Part shown: one piece after another, positions 24,535 to 37,950 of the stretch | Position numbering within the stretch: the first letter of the stretch is position 1 | Layout of the letters: every line of letters begins with the position of its first letter | Source of the DNA: Otatea glauca | Lineage: Eukaryota; Streptophyta; Magnoliopsida; Poales; Poaceae | Assembly: GCA_036346275.1 (NCBI GenBank) | Contig: CM070722.1 | Location: 61,169,524 to 61,233,523 of the forward strand | Reading direction: 5' to 3' | Length of the DNA stretch: 64,000 nucleotides | Made by a program: the position numbers and the translations under genes | Notes under the pieces: model-generated | Seen by the model: only the letters and a program-made list of their open reading frames with translations | What the model was told of the DNA's origin: nothing | The model's database searches: none

Positions 24535-25138
24535 CTGATGTTTATGTATTTCTTTATATAATCTAGAGATAAAATTAAAGACATCTTATACCATAGATGA
24601 TATTTTAATATTATCTTTATAAGATTATATAATCTTTTAATTCTGATATGAAAAAGTGTTTATTATATACAACAACCCATATAATTATGTTTTATACCGT
24701 CTATATAGTCGTCTCTTTACGAAAAGATAGCTTTACTCTCTCCTTAATTTTTTTCTTTTTTATATCAGCAAAAATCTTCTATGATAACACATGTTGATAT
24801 TGTATCATTTTACATGTTGGTCTAGCAAGACGTGACACAGCGAGGTGGCATCGGGCGTGGCTCGGCGAAGTGGATTGTGCCGAGGTCGCGACAACGCCTG
24901 CTTGACGATGAAGAAGAACTGCGCGTGGGCATGGCTCGGTCTCGGTGCGGTCGTCGTTTTCGTTGCACTGCACGATCGCGTTTGCTCCACCGACTACCAT
25001 CACGGCATAGGCCGCTCATCACGTGCCGTGGTCGCAACACGCAAGCTCGGTAGGCTCCTCGTGTCTCCGCAGATAGGTTTTTGCGTGTGATTGCAAGAAT
25101 TTTCTGGTGAAGTCTATCTGATCCCCTCCAACTGGTCC
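24535..25138. other. Spacer between foldback MITE and Harbinger element
   Basis: AT-rich DNA to 24790 is followed by a GC-rich patch (24830-25070) that is open in several frames on both strands without a recognisable domain. No gene is called. Confidence 0.35.
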
Positions 25139-26030
25139 TTAGGGCAACTCCAATAGAGTCCCTATCCCGTTGCTCATCCGAGAAAATGAGGAATCAGCGC
25201 GCTACAGTGCAACCAAAGTAAACTCCAACAGCTTTCTCATCCCATTACCTATTTTTGAGGAGAGGAGAGAGAATCCCAAAATATCATGATTCTCTCTCCC
25301 TTCCCCATTTGATTCCTCATCGGCTCACCAATCACTGGCCAATCCATCCCGCACCCACGAGGAATGTCGAGGGGGCCAGCGCCCTAGAGGTTGGGTCGAT
25401 CCCGCGCTGCTCCTTCCCGCGCCGTCCAGGAGGCGAGGCGTCGCTCCTTCCCACACTGTCTAGGAGCCGAAGCTCCGTCGCTCGGTCCCGCGCTGTCCAA
25501 GAGTCCAGCCGCCGCTCCACCCCACACTGATCTGGTCCTTGCCGTGGACCTCTTCGACCTCGGCCGTTGCAAGGTATGAACCCTAATTGCTCTTCATCGT
25601 GTGAGGTGGGGTGATCTGAGGTGGGGAAGAGGGATTGTATCCGCCACACTCCTTGATTCGTGATTTCACTTATAGCAACTCCCTCCTCATCCTCTTCTTC
25701 ATCGTTGTAGCAGCAGCAGGACGCTCCCTCTTCGAGATCGCCATGGCGGCCGAGCCACCCGCGGCGGCGCAGCAAGCTCTACTCTTGGGTTCTTGGTTCT
25801 AAAAATCGACTGAAAAATGGAATATCGACTCACTGTCTAGTGTTTTTTGGTAAAATTTCTGTTATTGGTAGTTGTTGCAAATTAATCTATGTTGCATATG
25901 TGAATTTATCAAAACGGGTAATATTTCTGATGCATTAGTTTTTCTCAGTATGAGCAGTATGTCAAAATGAGGAATTTGTTATCTGAACATCAAATCTTGT
26001 TGACTGCAAAAAAAAAAGGTTGGAGATGCA

Positions 26031-26237
26031 ATGCTTTCTAGCAAAGAATTGGAAGAGAAAAATAGTGAGGTGGCAGCCATAATCTTAACTTCTCACAATA
26101 AGATGATAGAAGCCGCTTGTTTTAACCAGAATGGTCGAATGGACCTGTCCACATTTTGGAGAGTTGGCCCTTATTGTGGTATGGTCTCGTGGATAATGAA
26201 CTTCATTTTGTCTCTTCTGGACCATTTACATGCATAA
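26031..26237 (+). other. Unassigned ORF inside the Harbinger element
   Basis: A 68-codon ORF begins MLSSKELEEKNSEVAAIILT. It shows no domain I recognise. It could be a fragment of the second Harbinger gene or chance. Confidence 0.2.
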
Positions 26238-27261
26238 TTGCTCTCCAGTTACATCATCTTTGTTGTGGTTTTGCAGTCTTATTTCGTATAGAATTGTAGT
26301 GTGCGGTAATCCCCTTTAATGCGCAACACCCTAATTGAGATGTAGAGTTCCACGATTTAGCTTGTAAATTCTTGGAATTGTGAAAGTTTTTGCCTTTGCA
26401 GGCATATTATTGATATGCAGTGACAGTAACTAGCAAAATCTATTGTATCTTACAGTTAACTGCGCATTTGAGGTCCCTACTCCTAACGCTCAAATTACTT
26501 TCTTATGTACGAATGCTCTCTTTTTTCTTTCCAGAATAATAATAAAAAGATGATCTCACGATGATTTGGTACAAAGATTGCATAAGGATCTTATTGTTTT
26601 AGTACAATCTGAGGATTCCTAAGTCTGATATGCTTTTCCTCCTGCAGGCCCCTCCAGTTATTGTATTCTCTTCTGCGTGCGCTGGATTAGCAGGTCAAGC
26701 ATTATTCTTCTATAGTTCACTCTCTTTTTTTGTTGCTATTTAGCTATTTTCTGCTTATAATTCTGTTGTTGAAAAAGTCAATTTTGTAAAAAACTTTCTT
26801 GATATCATGGTCAGTAGATTAAGTTACTTGGGACCGCCGATAGAGTTTACTTGGGACTGGATTATTGGGAATTAAATCCATTCAGAATCTCCGATCTTAA
26901 TTATTTACGTGTGATTATTTTATGGTATGAGTTGTTCAATCCTAAGATGATTTGATTGCATTGGTTCTAATTTGTTGCGTTGCTTAAGATCATTGGGTGG
27001 GCCACGTTGGGGCTCCTGATGTATGAAGTTCAGGCAAGCTTGATGCTTGGTCCTGAACCTGCACTTGAATTAGATTTTTAGTCAATCTGATATTTTCAGG
27101 CATGTCAAATTTCCTGTTTGAGAGTGCATTTTATTAACAGATGATGCTGCCATTACAATACATATAAAATATAAGTACATAATTAAAACACTACTGAATT
27201 ACACCTCTCCATAACGCTGCCATAAGTACTCCACTAGATCGTCTTGAAGCTGGTGGTGAGT

Positions 27262-28020
27262 TTACCTGTTCTGAATGGAATGATGAGTTTGAATAAACTC
27301 AAAAAGTTCAGATGTATGTTCGTGTGACACCGAAACTGTTTCTCCCATTCCTTCGTAATTGTAGTCAAGTGGTCCTTCGTCTCGCTCATCTTCAACTATC
27401 ATGTTATGTATGATGATACATGCTGTCATGATATATCTTAGTGTTTGTTGATCCCAGAAATGTGCTGGTCCTCGAACAATTACAAAACGAGATTGCAGAA
27501 CTCCAAAGGCTCGTTCCACATCTTTCCTAGCTGCCTCTTGAGCTTGGGCGAAATATTTCTTCTTATTCCCTTGGGGAGCTGGTATTGTCTTCACAAATGT
27601 TGCCTAGCACAATTCCTTTTTTGAACAAAATAATCATTATGAGCTTCTATAGCATGCAATATGCGAAGAAATAGAGAATGACTCATTCTAAACCTGCGCC
27701 GAAAAGAAGAATGAGCCATAGACAAGATGATCAACCAAAAATACAAAGAAATAAAATATTTCTCATTGTAAACCTACGACGAAAGAAGGTTGGGCCGTAG
27801 ACCGGATGATCAGCAAAATAGTCTCGGTATAGCCTGGCATGCCCTTCCTCTCAATTGCGATGTACGTGTTGATGGCCAAAAATAGAACCCTATGGCGTCG
27901 AGCATTCACAATCTCATCTTGCTCATGTGCTAGGTATGCTACTGTAATAAGAGATTTATCGTTGTCATCTGACGATAAGTCTTCTGAGAGGAAATGCTGA
28001 ACTAAGTTCTGACGACTCAT
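27262..28020 (-). pseudogene. PIF/Harbinger DDE transposase remnant
   Basis: The N-terminal remnant (28020-27763) begins MSRQNLVQHFLSEDL, a common start of plant Harbinger transposases. The C-terminal remnant (27594-27262) contains AQEAARKDVERAFGVLQSRF with RYIMTACIIIHNMIVEDE, the end of the DDE nuclease domain with its conserved Glu. Most of the catalytic core between them is gone and the second piece has no ATG, so the protein cannot be made. Confidence 0.85.
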
Positions 28021-28370
28021 TGAGATATGCTAGATAGTGAACATTCAGAAATGGGCAAGGTTTGAAAGTGCAAATGGCTATGTGTATATAGCCTAAAAAT
28101 ATAGCCGTTACGTTGACCGTTTGAATAAATTTCAAATTTTAAATTCCCGTAATTAAAAATAGGCGATCAAAATTTTTCTAGTAAAAAATAAACGTGGCTC
28201 ATATGGTGGTTATGAAATATCATTATAATATAAGAGAGAGAAAATAGAGAGTGGGATTTAGGGAATGCTGTTGGAGAGGGAAGAGATATAGAGAATAAAT
28301 CTTTTTAGAAAATTCTTTATATGAGGATATAGGGATCCAGATTTAGAGAATGCTGTTGAAGACGACTTTA

Positions 28371-28923
28371 GGGAAGAAACCATACGGTCTACTCGCATTT
28401 TCAAAGAAGTAATACGATCTCTTCGTAGTACAAAACTTCAAAAAAAGAGCAATTCCCAGTTCAAAGGAGGGCCAGGATTTAGAATACATCACAATACAGT
28501 AAAACAAAAGCCTGAAGATAAGTCCCACGAAATGATGACAAAACATTCGACATCAGCGAATCGCTATCTCACGTTTGACATTAGCACGCAATTCGGACGC
28601 CACACCCTCCGGGTACAGAGTTGCCGATGCGAGGCGACAAGCTAGATGCGTTTGCTTTGCTGCAAATAAAAGAATCTTGCCTGTCTGACAAGCACGGGTC
28701 ACTGTCCGCAATCTCTCCATCATCTATGACCCAGGAATTTTTCCTTATTTCTACGGAAATTAAACCGTTTCGTATGAAATTACTGTAAAATTCATGCATT
28801 TCAAATAGAGCTTAACAGGGCACAGATCCATAAATCCATTTCTTTTTCTTTCTTTAATTGACTACCAATGACCAGAACACTATACAGTCCATTCACGTTC
28901 CCAGTAGAGGTCCAAAATCTAAA
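28371..28923. other. Spacer 3' of the receptor kinase gene
   Basis: No gene is seen. This is AT-rich and contains short ORFs without motifs. Confidence 0.35.
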
Positions 28924-29162
28924 TACTTCCCCCGGTTCACAAATCGATCAAACATTTGAAACTTTAGTTATCGATATCTTTTTAAATATTTCGATTGAAT
29001 GCATGAAAATCATACGTGTAGATTCGTCTCGAAACGTACTTTCATAATATTATAATTTTATTGGATTTTTAAAATATATTACAATAGAAAGTAGGTCAAA
29101 GTTGAGTTTTGAGAACCGTGTCGATGTCCAAAACGACAATTATTTGTGACAGGAGGGAATAA
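28924..29162. mobile_element. Stowaway-like MITE, about 240 bp
   Basis: The ends are TACTTCCCCCGGTTCACAAA and, reversed from the right, TATTCCCTCCTGTCACAAAT, which match the Stowaway terminus CTCCCTCCGTT-CACAAAT after a TA target. The interior is AT-rich and non-coding. It lies about 180 bp downstream of the receptor kinase stop codon. Confidence 0.7.
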
Positions 29163-29339
29163 TATACAAGCTGATGGATAAACACTAGACAGATAACAGA
29201 ATAAAACTGAACAAATGCAGTACTCAACAGGTGATCCGACCCAATTTTGGAGGTCCTGGGGTGTAGTGATGTTGTCCCAGTCCCAGCTTGCTTTATCTCA
29301 AACTGCATTATCACTTGTATAGCTGAAAGGAACTTGGTC

Positions 29340-32300
29340 TCAGAGGACGTCGCCTGTGCCTCCTTCGCGCTCGGGGGCCCTGTATGAAAACCCTAGATCT
29401 TCTCCTGATTGTCGCCTTACTATGCTAGCCCTCTGCATTAGGCGCACCAGTTGCTGGACGACTTCGGACATTGGTGGACGGAACTCTGGTTCCGGCTACA
29501 AACATTGACGACAGAAGGGCAGACAGAAAATGATGATCTTAGTCTACTTCTGGAGGGAATAATTTTGCTTTAAGATTGGCTGGAATGAACGGATTGCTAA
29601 CGAAGGTGTTCATATTTAGATGCAAGAACAATGTTTGAACAAACAATAGATGGTCATATGCAGCACAACCAATGTGAGCCAAAAAAAAGGGAAAAAAAAG
29701 AGAGAGAATGTACCTGGACACACAATGCAATTATATCAGCAAAACGGGAGAGAGATTTTGCAGGGTACATCCCATCCATTGCTGGATCAACCATCTTGGC
29801 AAGTGCATCGATGTCATGAAGCTGCGGGGTAGCCCACCCGACAAGAGACTGTTCCGACCTCTCTCTAGAGCTGTAAAACACATTGGTCCACATTACAACA
29901 AAAGAATGGATGGTTGTCATGGTTTCAAAATTACAGCAACACACTTTACCAGGTCAGAAATGATACGGTAGGGTACCTGTCTAGTGGCTTTCTGCCTGTC
30001 AATAGCTCTAACATCACTACTCCAAAACTGTACACGTCACTCTTTACAGTATATGTTCCTGACATGGCGAACTCAGGGGCACTGTATCCAAAAGAACCAA
30101 CCAAATCAGCTGAAACCTGGCATAACATAATAATACCTGGTTTAGCCCAACTAACAACCACTACAAAAGCTAAAGATGAAAGTTTGGTAATAACTACAAT
30201 TGATAGACGTGCCACTACATTACTTACCTCTCTCTCAGGATTTGGTGACAGGGCAGCAAGCCCAGAGTCAGACAAATGTGGACTGTACTCTTCATCAAGC
30301 AGGATATTTGATGTCTTGAAGATTCTATGTACAACAGGGGGCAGGCAAACCTCATGCAGGTACCTAAAGAAAGTTTGGCATTACATGGTAGTATTATAAC
30401 AGAATAACATAGCCTTCTCATAGAGTGAAAAATACTAGATTGCTCAAACGACATACTCTAAAGCTCGAGCAGTGCCTAGTGCTATCCTCACACGGCTGTT
30501 CCATGTGAGGTTCTTGCTTGCTTCATCAGAAAAGTGCAATATATCATGCAGTGTTCCATTTCCAATGTATTCGTACACAAGAAGCCTTTGCCCATGTTCA
30601 ACACAATAGCCCATAAGCGGCACAATGTTCGGGTGCCTAAGTCGAGAAATGTTTGATACAACCTCAAGAAAATTATCTTCTTCATACAAGGAAAGTGCAG
30701 CACTGTCTATCTTCTTCACAGCAAGTACCTGTGATTGCGCACACAATTCAGTTCCAGTGTCATGATGATTTTTGTTTTTAAAAAAAACACTGAAGTATAC
30801 AAAACCGAAGGGGCTGACTATGTAAAGTTGTAAATAACTTCATGACATGTAAATAGTAAAAGTATTTTCTGTTGACTGTATGTAACTAATAATCCATAAA
30901 ATGGTTCCATTATCCAAACAGCCAAATATGGAAACCAAACCTGATCAAGCCACTGCAAATATTGATTGTACAGAGGTATAACCAAGAAACGATTGTCAGT
31001 AATTACACAGCTCACAAATTTCATTTAAGTCAAATTTCTAAAACAACACTTTTACCTTTCCATTGGGGAAACCAGCCTTGTAAACACGACCAAGTGAACC
31101 CTCGCCTAGGAGAGAATCTTGGCAGAAGCTGTTAGTGGCAACTTGGAGAGAAGCAACAGTATAAGAAGTTGCCATGACGGGAACCTTTATCTCTTTTGCT
31201 GGAGAACAATTTGTACCATAAATCCTCTCAGGAGTCATTTTTCCCGTAGGAGAGAGCACTGAAGTTGCTACAGGAGCATCTTGATGGCTGTGGTCCCAGA
31301 TTTCCCTGTTCGAAGCTGCAAAATAAAAACACCAAGAGGGGAGTAAAGATTTGAATTACCGACCAGCCACAATTTCTTTTGGAGAATACCAGCCAATCAA
31401 AATTTAGTATTTAAAGTTGGGGAAATGAGCACTTGGGCCTTCCACAGCTGTTTCATTTTTTACTTTTTTATGATATATTGATAACAGAAAAATCACAAAT
31501 TTCTGTTACACTTCACCTCAAACAGGTCTTTGGATATATTGATATAATGATATTAGTATATTACCATCAATCCTAGGTTTTCACAACCAGGTTTAGGCAA
31601 TCAAATTGTAGAGCTGCACTGATCCTGACTCCTGAGATTTAGACACTATGCAGTGGCTACAAATGCCATGAAAGTGCCCTATATTGGAGGCCACACATAG
31701 TAAATGTAAGAATTGACTTGACCTTTAACAGTTGGTCACATTATGATAATATTACATGTTCTTCCTAATGCCTGCTCATTGTCATCTAGTCTAAGTCAAT
31801 CAGTGGTCCAAATTCCAACATTAACACATCAATCAATGATAAGAGAATAATCTTATGATTATAAACAATTATATGACAAATATGCTGGTATGACAAAGGA
31901 ATAATATCATGCACAGAGAAATAGGAGCATACCTCTGTCTATGTTTACCGCAAGAGAACCTACAAAATCTTTAGACTCACTGCTCCTTCCATCCTTTCTT
32001 TTCCGGACATTGTGAAGGAAGAATATCAACGCGAAAAGTACAAACGAGGCAGTAGCTATTGAGCCAACAACTACCCCTGTAAGCAGACCTGTTTGCAGAC
32101 CTTGCTTCTTGTCACCTTCATCAATAGGAATCTCAGGGTGATTCGGAGCACTTGTTGGTCCTTGAGGATAGTTTGGCTGATCATGTGGACTCCGAAGCGG
32201 TGGCATGAGAGTTGGTGATGGAGAGACAGGTGCATTGACAAATGAGTTTCCTCCAAGTCTATGGTTGCAATTGCACTAACCCATCAGCATGTGGAAATGA

Positions 32301-35092
32301 TGATTTCCATATAAAAAGAAGTAAGACATGTTGGTGCATACATCAAATTTGGAATTGAGCTGAACTCTTGTGGTATCAAGCCGCTGAAATTGTTGTATGC
32401 TATATTTCTGTTTAAAGGTACAAGATCATATGTAATCAGATAATAAAAAAAACAGGTAAGAAATATTAGCAGCCATATTGACGTGTGGAAAGTCACTTAC
32501 AATGTAGTGAGGCTTAGGTTACTGAGGACATTGACTGTGCCCGATAGTTGATTATTTTGCATATATCTATACAATGGGTTAACATAACTGTCAGAATGAA
32601 GAAATTGAAATACAAAAGTTGGAAGTTTGCATTGAAGACTATTGAATACTTACAGGCTAGAAAGATTTGACAGAGAGACAAGAGAAAATGGAAGATTCCC
32701 TGACAAGTTGTTGAAAGATACATCTCTGCAAGGATTTTAAATAGCATGACATGAAGTCATGAAACCAGGGGAAAGGCTGAAAAGGCATACAATATTACTT
32801 TCTACCGCATACATTCTACTAGCATTTATACAGTGCTCTGCCTATGATCATCAGTTCATCACAGATTTCACAGGTAAAACTAGATAGTTAAATTCAGTAT
32901 CACTCAAGTTGGGATGTTACCTCTAGAGATCATTTTTTTTTTCATGACAGAATTGGTGCATGCTTTGCATCAAGATTGGAAAGTACTACACTTGAGGTAA
33001 GTAAATAGCCTGCACTACATGATAAACCCTCCTTAACCTTTTATCTACTTAGCCAATGTAAAGGTTTTCATAGACATGAATGCAGTTTAACTATTTTTCC
33101 AATGATCATGCTGATTGAAGAGAGAGCAACAGTTGGACTACACAAAAGAACAAAATTCCTAGTTAATTTCTGAATCTTACATCTCCATCTAGGCCAAGAT
33201 TTTCTAGTCTGTCAGTTTAGACAGTTTTCATGTCTTCGCATTACGTTTCTCTGAACGGTAAAGAGCCAGATGGTATTTGGAATCCCTAGATATTGTAAGA
33301 TATTCAAACAGTATTGTGCATGATTTCAAGTTGTCGGCCACACATGATTCAAGACATCAAGCCTTGCAAAGAACGAAGGTTCAGGGCTCCGGCCTGTGGC
33401 CGGATGGTAAAGAGTGTCAATTGCACCCTTGTCCACCTGAGTTCGAGTCCTAGGACCGACTTGGGTGCCTCTCCTTATGTAGTTGAATGCCAAAGCTTCT
33501 AGCCATTTAAAAAAAAAAATAAAGGATCAAAGATTCAGCAGGCCTTACAATTCAGAAAGCGAATTGAGGTTTCCAAACAGTTCACCAATTTCCTGAAACA
33601 ACGAGTTGTGGCTGAGGTTGCTGCATGTAGAGGTTTTTTCAGTTAGATTATGTCAACAAAAAGAAAAAACGCCACTAAATGAGTTACATATTTGCAATTG
33701 TGAGCAACTTACACGTAGTCAAGCGAGACCATGTTGGATATAGAGTATGGAAGGTTACCAGAAAAGTTATTTCTCGCCAAATTCCTGCATCATCACTTCA
33801 TCAGTATGAATGAAGCTGCAAGCACCAATTACTAGGAATCAACATGTGCAAGGTGGGAGGCATTACAGATATGTAAGATTTGGTGGCAACTGATAAGGAA
33901 TTGCATTATGAAAGTTGTTGCTACTCAAGTCCCTGTAAGTAAAGAAATGAACGATATAAATATGAAGAACATAAAACAATGAAGATTTGTACTCAAATGT
34001 TAGCTCATACATCGTTTTTAACGCCTGTAGATTGGACAGTTGGTAACCAAGAGTACCATTCAACCCCATACCAGAAAGCTTGCTGCAAAATAGGGGAAGG
34101 AACAGGATATTTCGGCATTGAGTATCTTCATTTAAGGTAATTTCATATAACTACAAAGGCATGGTGTTAAGGATCACATACACTCTCTTCTGTCCAATTA
34201 TTTATATTTTACATCAGATTTGAATAGGAAAAGAACAAATGCATAAAGATTTCTCCAAAATTTGGTACCAAAAGGCTAGTCAAACAACAGTACTTAGTTT
34301 CACAGAAGAATTACATCGATCTCAAATTCTCACAGCATGCATGCAAAAAAAATAACTTTTTAAATGTAATATCCCAGAAATCAACAGATTTTTTTTTGCC
34401 AGCTTGTATAGTAATTATTCTTACAAACTTTTCCAATCCAAATTTAGCTCAAACTAGCAGCATTAACAATCGCAAAAGATGCAAATGCTAACAGAAATTT
34501 CCCTGCGAATATGTGAAAATCAGCAGACTTCAGGATTTCACCAGCGGCTTTCCGTGTCCACAGAAAGATACTATTATGTCAAAAAATTCATGTAGCCGAA
34601 ATGCGGTGAAGAAAAAACAAGCATCGACTTTTCTTCCTTTCCATAAACATGCAAGGCATCAATACACAATGTGGCAAATTGCCTTGCCCTTTTCACCACT
34701 TAATAATTTAGGACTACATGAGAGGTCTTTACATTGAGGTGATGGCAGAGCCAGAGCAGGAGACGCCCATCCAAGCGGCGCCGCAAGGGTCGCCGCCGCC
34801 CGCCGACCAACCGGTGAGCTGAGCCGGCTTGTTCCAGGAGGTGTAGAGATTCCCCAAAGCCGAAACTGCAAGAATAAATGCACCGATCAATCGTACACAC
34901 ATACACCGACATGCAACGCAAACATCAGGTAGTGAAATCACAGAGTGCATTTCAAGAAACCAAGAACTCGGAGTTGGGGAATGAATGCAGCCTCCCAGAG
35001 GCGGCATTACCATCGGCGGCGTCGGTGTCGGCTCCCACCACCGTCACAAGGGCGAGGAGGAGGCCGGCCAAAGCGGCGGTTGTGGCCGCCAT
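29340..35092 (-). CDS. SRF: LRR receptor-like kinase, STRUBBELIG-RECEPTOR FAMILY, 715 aa
   Basis: The 16 exons in transcript order are 35011-35092, 34733-34865, 34011-34082, 33867-33932, 33713-33784, 33549-33620, 32654-32725, 32501-32566, 32342-32407, 31933-32258, 31056-31315, 30457-30728, 30228-30363, 29977-30116, 29714-29870 and 29340-29495 (2148 nt). A signal peptide (about 1-22) is followed by an LRRNT region with DPCGAAWMGV and short LRRs, each on its own 66- or 72-nt phase-2 exon. Then come a Pro-rich stretch, a transmembrane helix (about 291-316, GVVVGSIATASFVLFALIFF) and a kinase domain. The Gly-loop is GEGSLGRVYK and the Lys is in AVKKID. The HRD motif reads HRIFKTSN (no catalytic Asp) and DFG reads DSG, so catalysis is doubtful; SRF proteins including STRUBBELIG are known atypical kinases. 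These receptors act at the plasma membrane in tissue patterning and immunity. The exact SRF member is not resolved. Confidence 0.93.
33385..33520 (+). mobile_element. SINE in intron 6 of the SRF gene
   Basis: A 136-bp element has a Pol III A-box-like TGGCCGGATGGT, a B box GAGTTCGAGTCCT (about 33438-33451) and an A-rich 3' tail. Flanks AAAGAACGAAGGTTCAG (33368-33384) and AAAGGATCAAAGATTCAG (33521-33538) look like a worn target duplication. It lies antisense to the host gene inside its largest LRR intron. Confidence 0.65.
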
Positions 35093-37950
35093 TCTAGACC
35101 TCTCCCTCTCCCCCTCCCTTCTCTCCCTCCTGTCCTTTCTTCCGTCCCTGCTCTCTCTCTAAGAAAAATCTCTTCTAGTGCTCCTTACTGAGCTATGTTT
35201 GTTTCTTTAGGACATCACATGACCGTGATCACCATGGACAATGGCCCATGCTTCCTCTCTCTCCCCCCCTGTATGGCTCTTATCTATCTAGGACAGCTAA
35301 TATGTGCGCAGGACTTGAAGGACGTGCTCGATGCCATTCTTGCTTCAGGTAGGAGATGCAGTGTGGTGTCGGCAAAGGTTAAATCCTGTCCCATTCTCTC
35401 CCTGTATCTGGGTTCTGGGTTCTTGGGTTGTCTTGGTCTTTCTCTCTCTTCTGCTGTCCGCTGTGGGGTACCGCGGCGGTGTGCTTTTGGTTTGATAAAT
35501 GCTGGAGAGAACGAGCTGTTGGAGGGGAAGGCTTGATGGATAAATGTGGAGAGTGACTCGAGTCCCTCTCGCACCGATCGATGATGTGCTTCTTCTCTCT
35601 CTCCTTTTTTATTCGCTTGGGATTCGGGTTAAGAATTTACTCTCTTTTTTTCTTCTAATTTTTACTACGAATATAAACCCTATATCCTAAAATAATTCAA
35701 ATTTAATGAATCCGGTTTATGATTTACGATGTTTACAACTAATCCGATAACTATGGTATCAAGTTTCAACGGCAAATCACTCTTGCTAATGAAGAGTGCG
35801 ATTGTAAGCTCTAAACAATTAAAATGAAAATATTGGAATCGACAACATGTGTTACCATGATATACATACAATCAAATATTATAAACTTTGATCACTAACG
35901 TGTATAAAATTGTCCAAATTTATTACAGGCGAATGGTATAATAAACATTACAATTTTGGTAACTTTAACTATCTTCGATTGTCACTAGGCTCTAGTTTTG
36001 AAAATCATAAGAAGGCACGGAGGGTCTGTATTTGGAATCAAGGATGAACAAAAAGAGAGCTGTAGTTGTTGTGAATATTCTAATCCATATATACTTAAAC
36101 GGATTTCTATTAGGTTTTCAATTAGAACTCAGAGCCCTGGTAAATTACTCTAGAATCTAGATTTCTTCTCCTACAAGGAAAGCTAGCGCCATCTTTTCCT
36201 ATATATAAGTGAGGTCATATGAGCATATTATACACACAAAAAAATATCAATAAAAAGAAGAGTGCTATGGATCTACATCGTATGTCTCTATTTTGATCTC
36301 ATATTTATGTGATCTTAATTGGTCAATAACGGCCTTGATACAGTAGTCTCCAAGTCTGCAAATTCGACCCTCGAAGTGGATATTGCGTAGTTATTGGTTT
36401 GGTAGAGATACTCCTAATTGTAGGTAGCTGATCTAGTTAGAGCATTAGGAAACCATTAGTCAAAACACACCGGATCTACTCCAGCCCAAAACCTGTGACG
36501 TGTGACCAAACTGAATAATGTTCCCAGCAAGACTAGAGTTGAGAGGACACAAAACTGTTTGGATAGATTGGTAGCTGTATAACTGTGTTTGCAACCCACT
36601 AGAAATCTTGCTAATCAGAATGCTATAAAAATTGAATTGGCAGAGGTTTCAACACTGGAAATATTTGAGAACGGCAATCTATTTATTTGTCAACATCCTC
36701 CGACGCATAAACTCACCCAGTCTTAGGATGTAAGCTCAAGAAAGGTTTATCAAAGGGCTGCAGCCATTGAGGGCTAACAGTAAATCCACCTAGTTAACGA
36801 AACTCAGACTACGGTCTTTACCCACAAGACGCACTATACTGGTCGAATTATCCACCAGTTGGCAAAGCTCAACAAATGTTGACAGCAAGTCTATCTTGAA
36901 GACCCTCATGTTCACTGTGAAGCTAATTTTTCCTTATTTTTTTCCTCATAAATATTCTAGGCAGCTCAGCTCACCTATTCAGGACATTTCGATGCACCAA
37001 TCAACTCACCAATTAAGGCTCATATATTGATATGAAGGAAGAGAAAACAAAACACCCGTGAGTACTGAGGCAGTGCTTGTGACAAGTGGGCCCCCCGAAG
37101 CTATGTAGGCCCCAAGCGAAGATCGCATCAAGCAAAGTGATCAATCCTCCAATAATTAACCACACAACCTGCAAGAATCAAGATTCACCTCAGCCAAACA
37201 CGTCGTTTATGCCGGATCTGATCTCGCGGCCATGCAACCTAGCGCCGCAACGCGTCGGATTTGGCGTTGTCGCGTCCCATCCGGCACCGATCATTAGCAC
37301 GCATTTACAGCTAAAACCGCACGTCTAACTTGTCGGCGAGCTCCGGCCTCTCATGCCGCGTGTCGTCGAGCGCAGAAGGCGGAACGGAAGGAATTCTTCG
37401 CGGTCGTTGGAATCATGAGGCGAATGGACCATGAATCCATGATTCAGATGGGCCTGGTCGATGGGAAGAAATCATCGGGTTTTCTGGAGCTGGGAAGGGA
37501 CAGCAGGCAGGCAGCTGATGCTGCTCACCTACTTGTTGGATTGGATTGGATGGATGGATGGATGGACGGACGGACCAACCAGTTGACGTAATTCCTTTGT
37601 TGCGATCAATGCCATTTATACTTGTGTATATAGCCACATTGCAACTTGCAGCAACTGCTCTCGGGGAGGGAAAGAAAAGAAACGAGGAACGGGGCCGTCA
37701 TGATGATGATGATGGAACTAGGTGTCAATTTCTCATCATTCAGTTCAGAAAACAACTCGCAACTAGAAAGGGGACGCAGTTCTTCTCCTACTTTTGACCC
37801 AGAGCCGAATCCTTGGCACTTTGCTCTTCCGAGACATAGAAGAGCATAGGCAGTTGAGTTTGGTCAGTGGCTCAGTGCATATACATCCCTCGCTGCATCT
37901 GACATCAACCACGAACAGAAGAAACCAACAGGGTTTTTTGTTTTGGCGCC
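35093..37950. other. Intergenic region upstream of the SRF gene
   Basis: Positions 35093-35570 are CT-rich 5' UTR/promoter of the receptor kinase, with long TCTCTCTCC runs. At 36070-36430 there is an LTR-like stretch with a TATATATAAG box and an AATAAAAAG signal, but I could not find TG...CA ends with a target duplication. Positions 37547-37570 hold a GGAT/GGAC microsatellite. No gene is supported. Confidence 0.4.

Larger units (their letters stand above)
25142..28367 (-). mobile_element. PIF/Harbinger element with decayed transposase, about 3.2 kb
   Basis: TTA occurs immediately outside both ends (25139-25141 and 28368-28370), the PIF/Harbinger target preference. The ends are diverged inverted repeats: left GGGCAACTCCAATAGAGTCC, right reversed AGTCGTCTTCAACAGCATTC, with 12 of 20 matching. 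A second inverted pair, AACTCCAACAGC near 25210 against GCTGTTGGAG near 28272, lies just inside. Transposase remnants are on the - strand at 27262-28020. The left half (25330-25790) is GC-rich with repeated CTGTCCAAGAGTC-type words and may be captured host DNA. Confidence 0.7.

Noticed and set aside
36070..36430. Possible solo LTR
   Set aside because: It has a TATA-like box and poly(A)-like signal, but I found no TG...CA ends with a matching 5-bp duplication.
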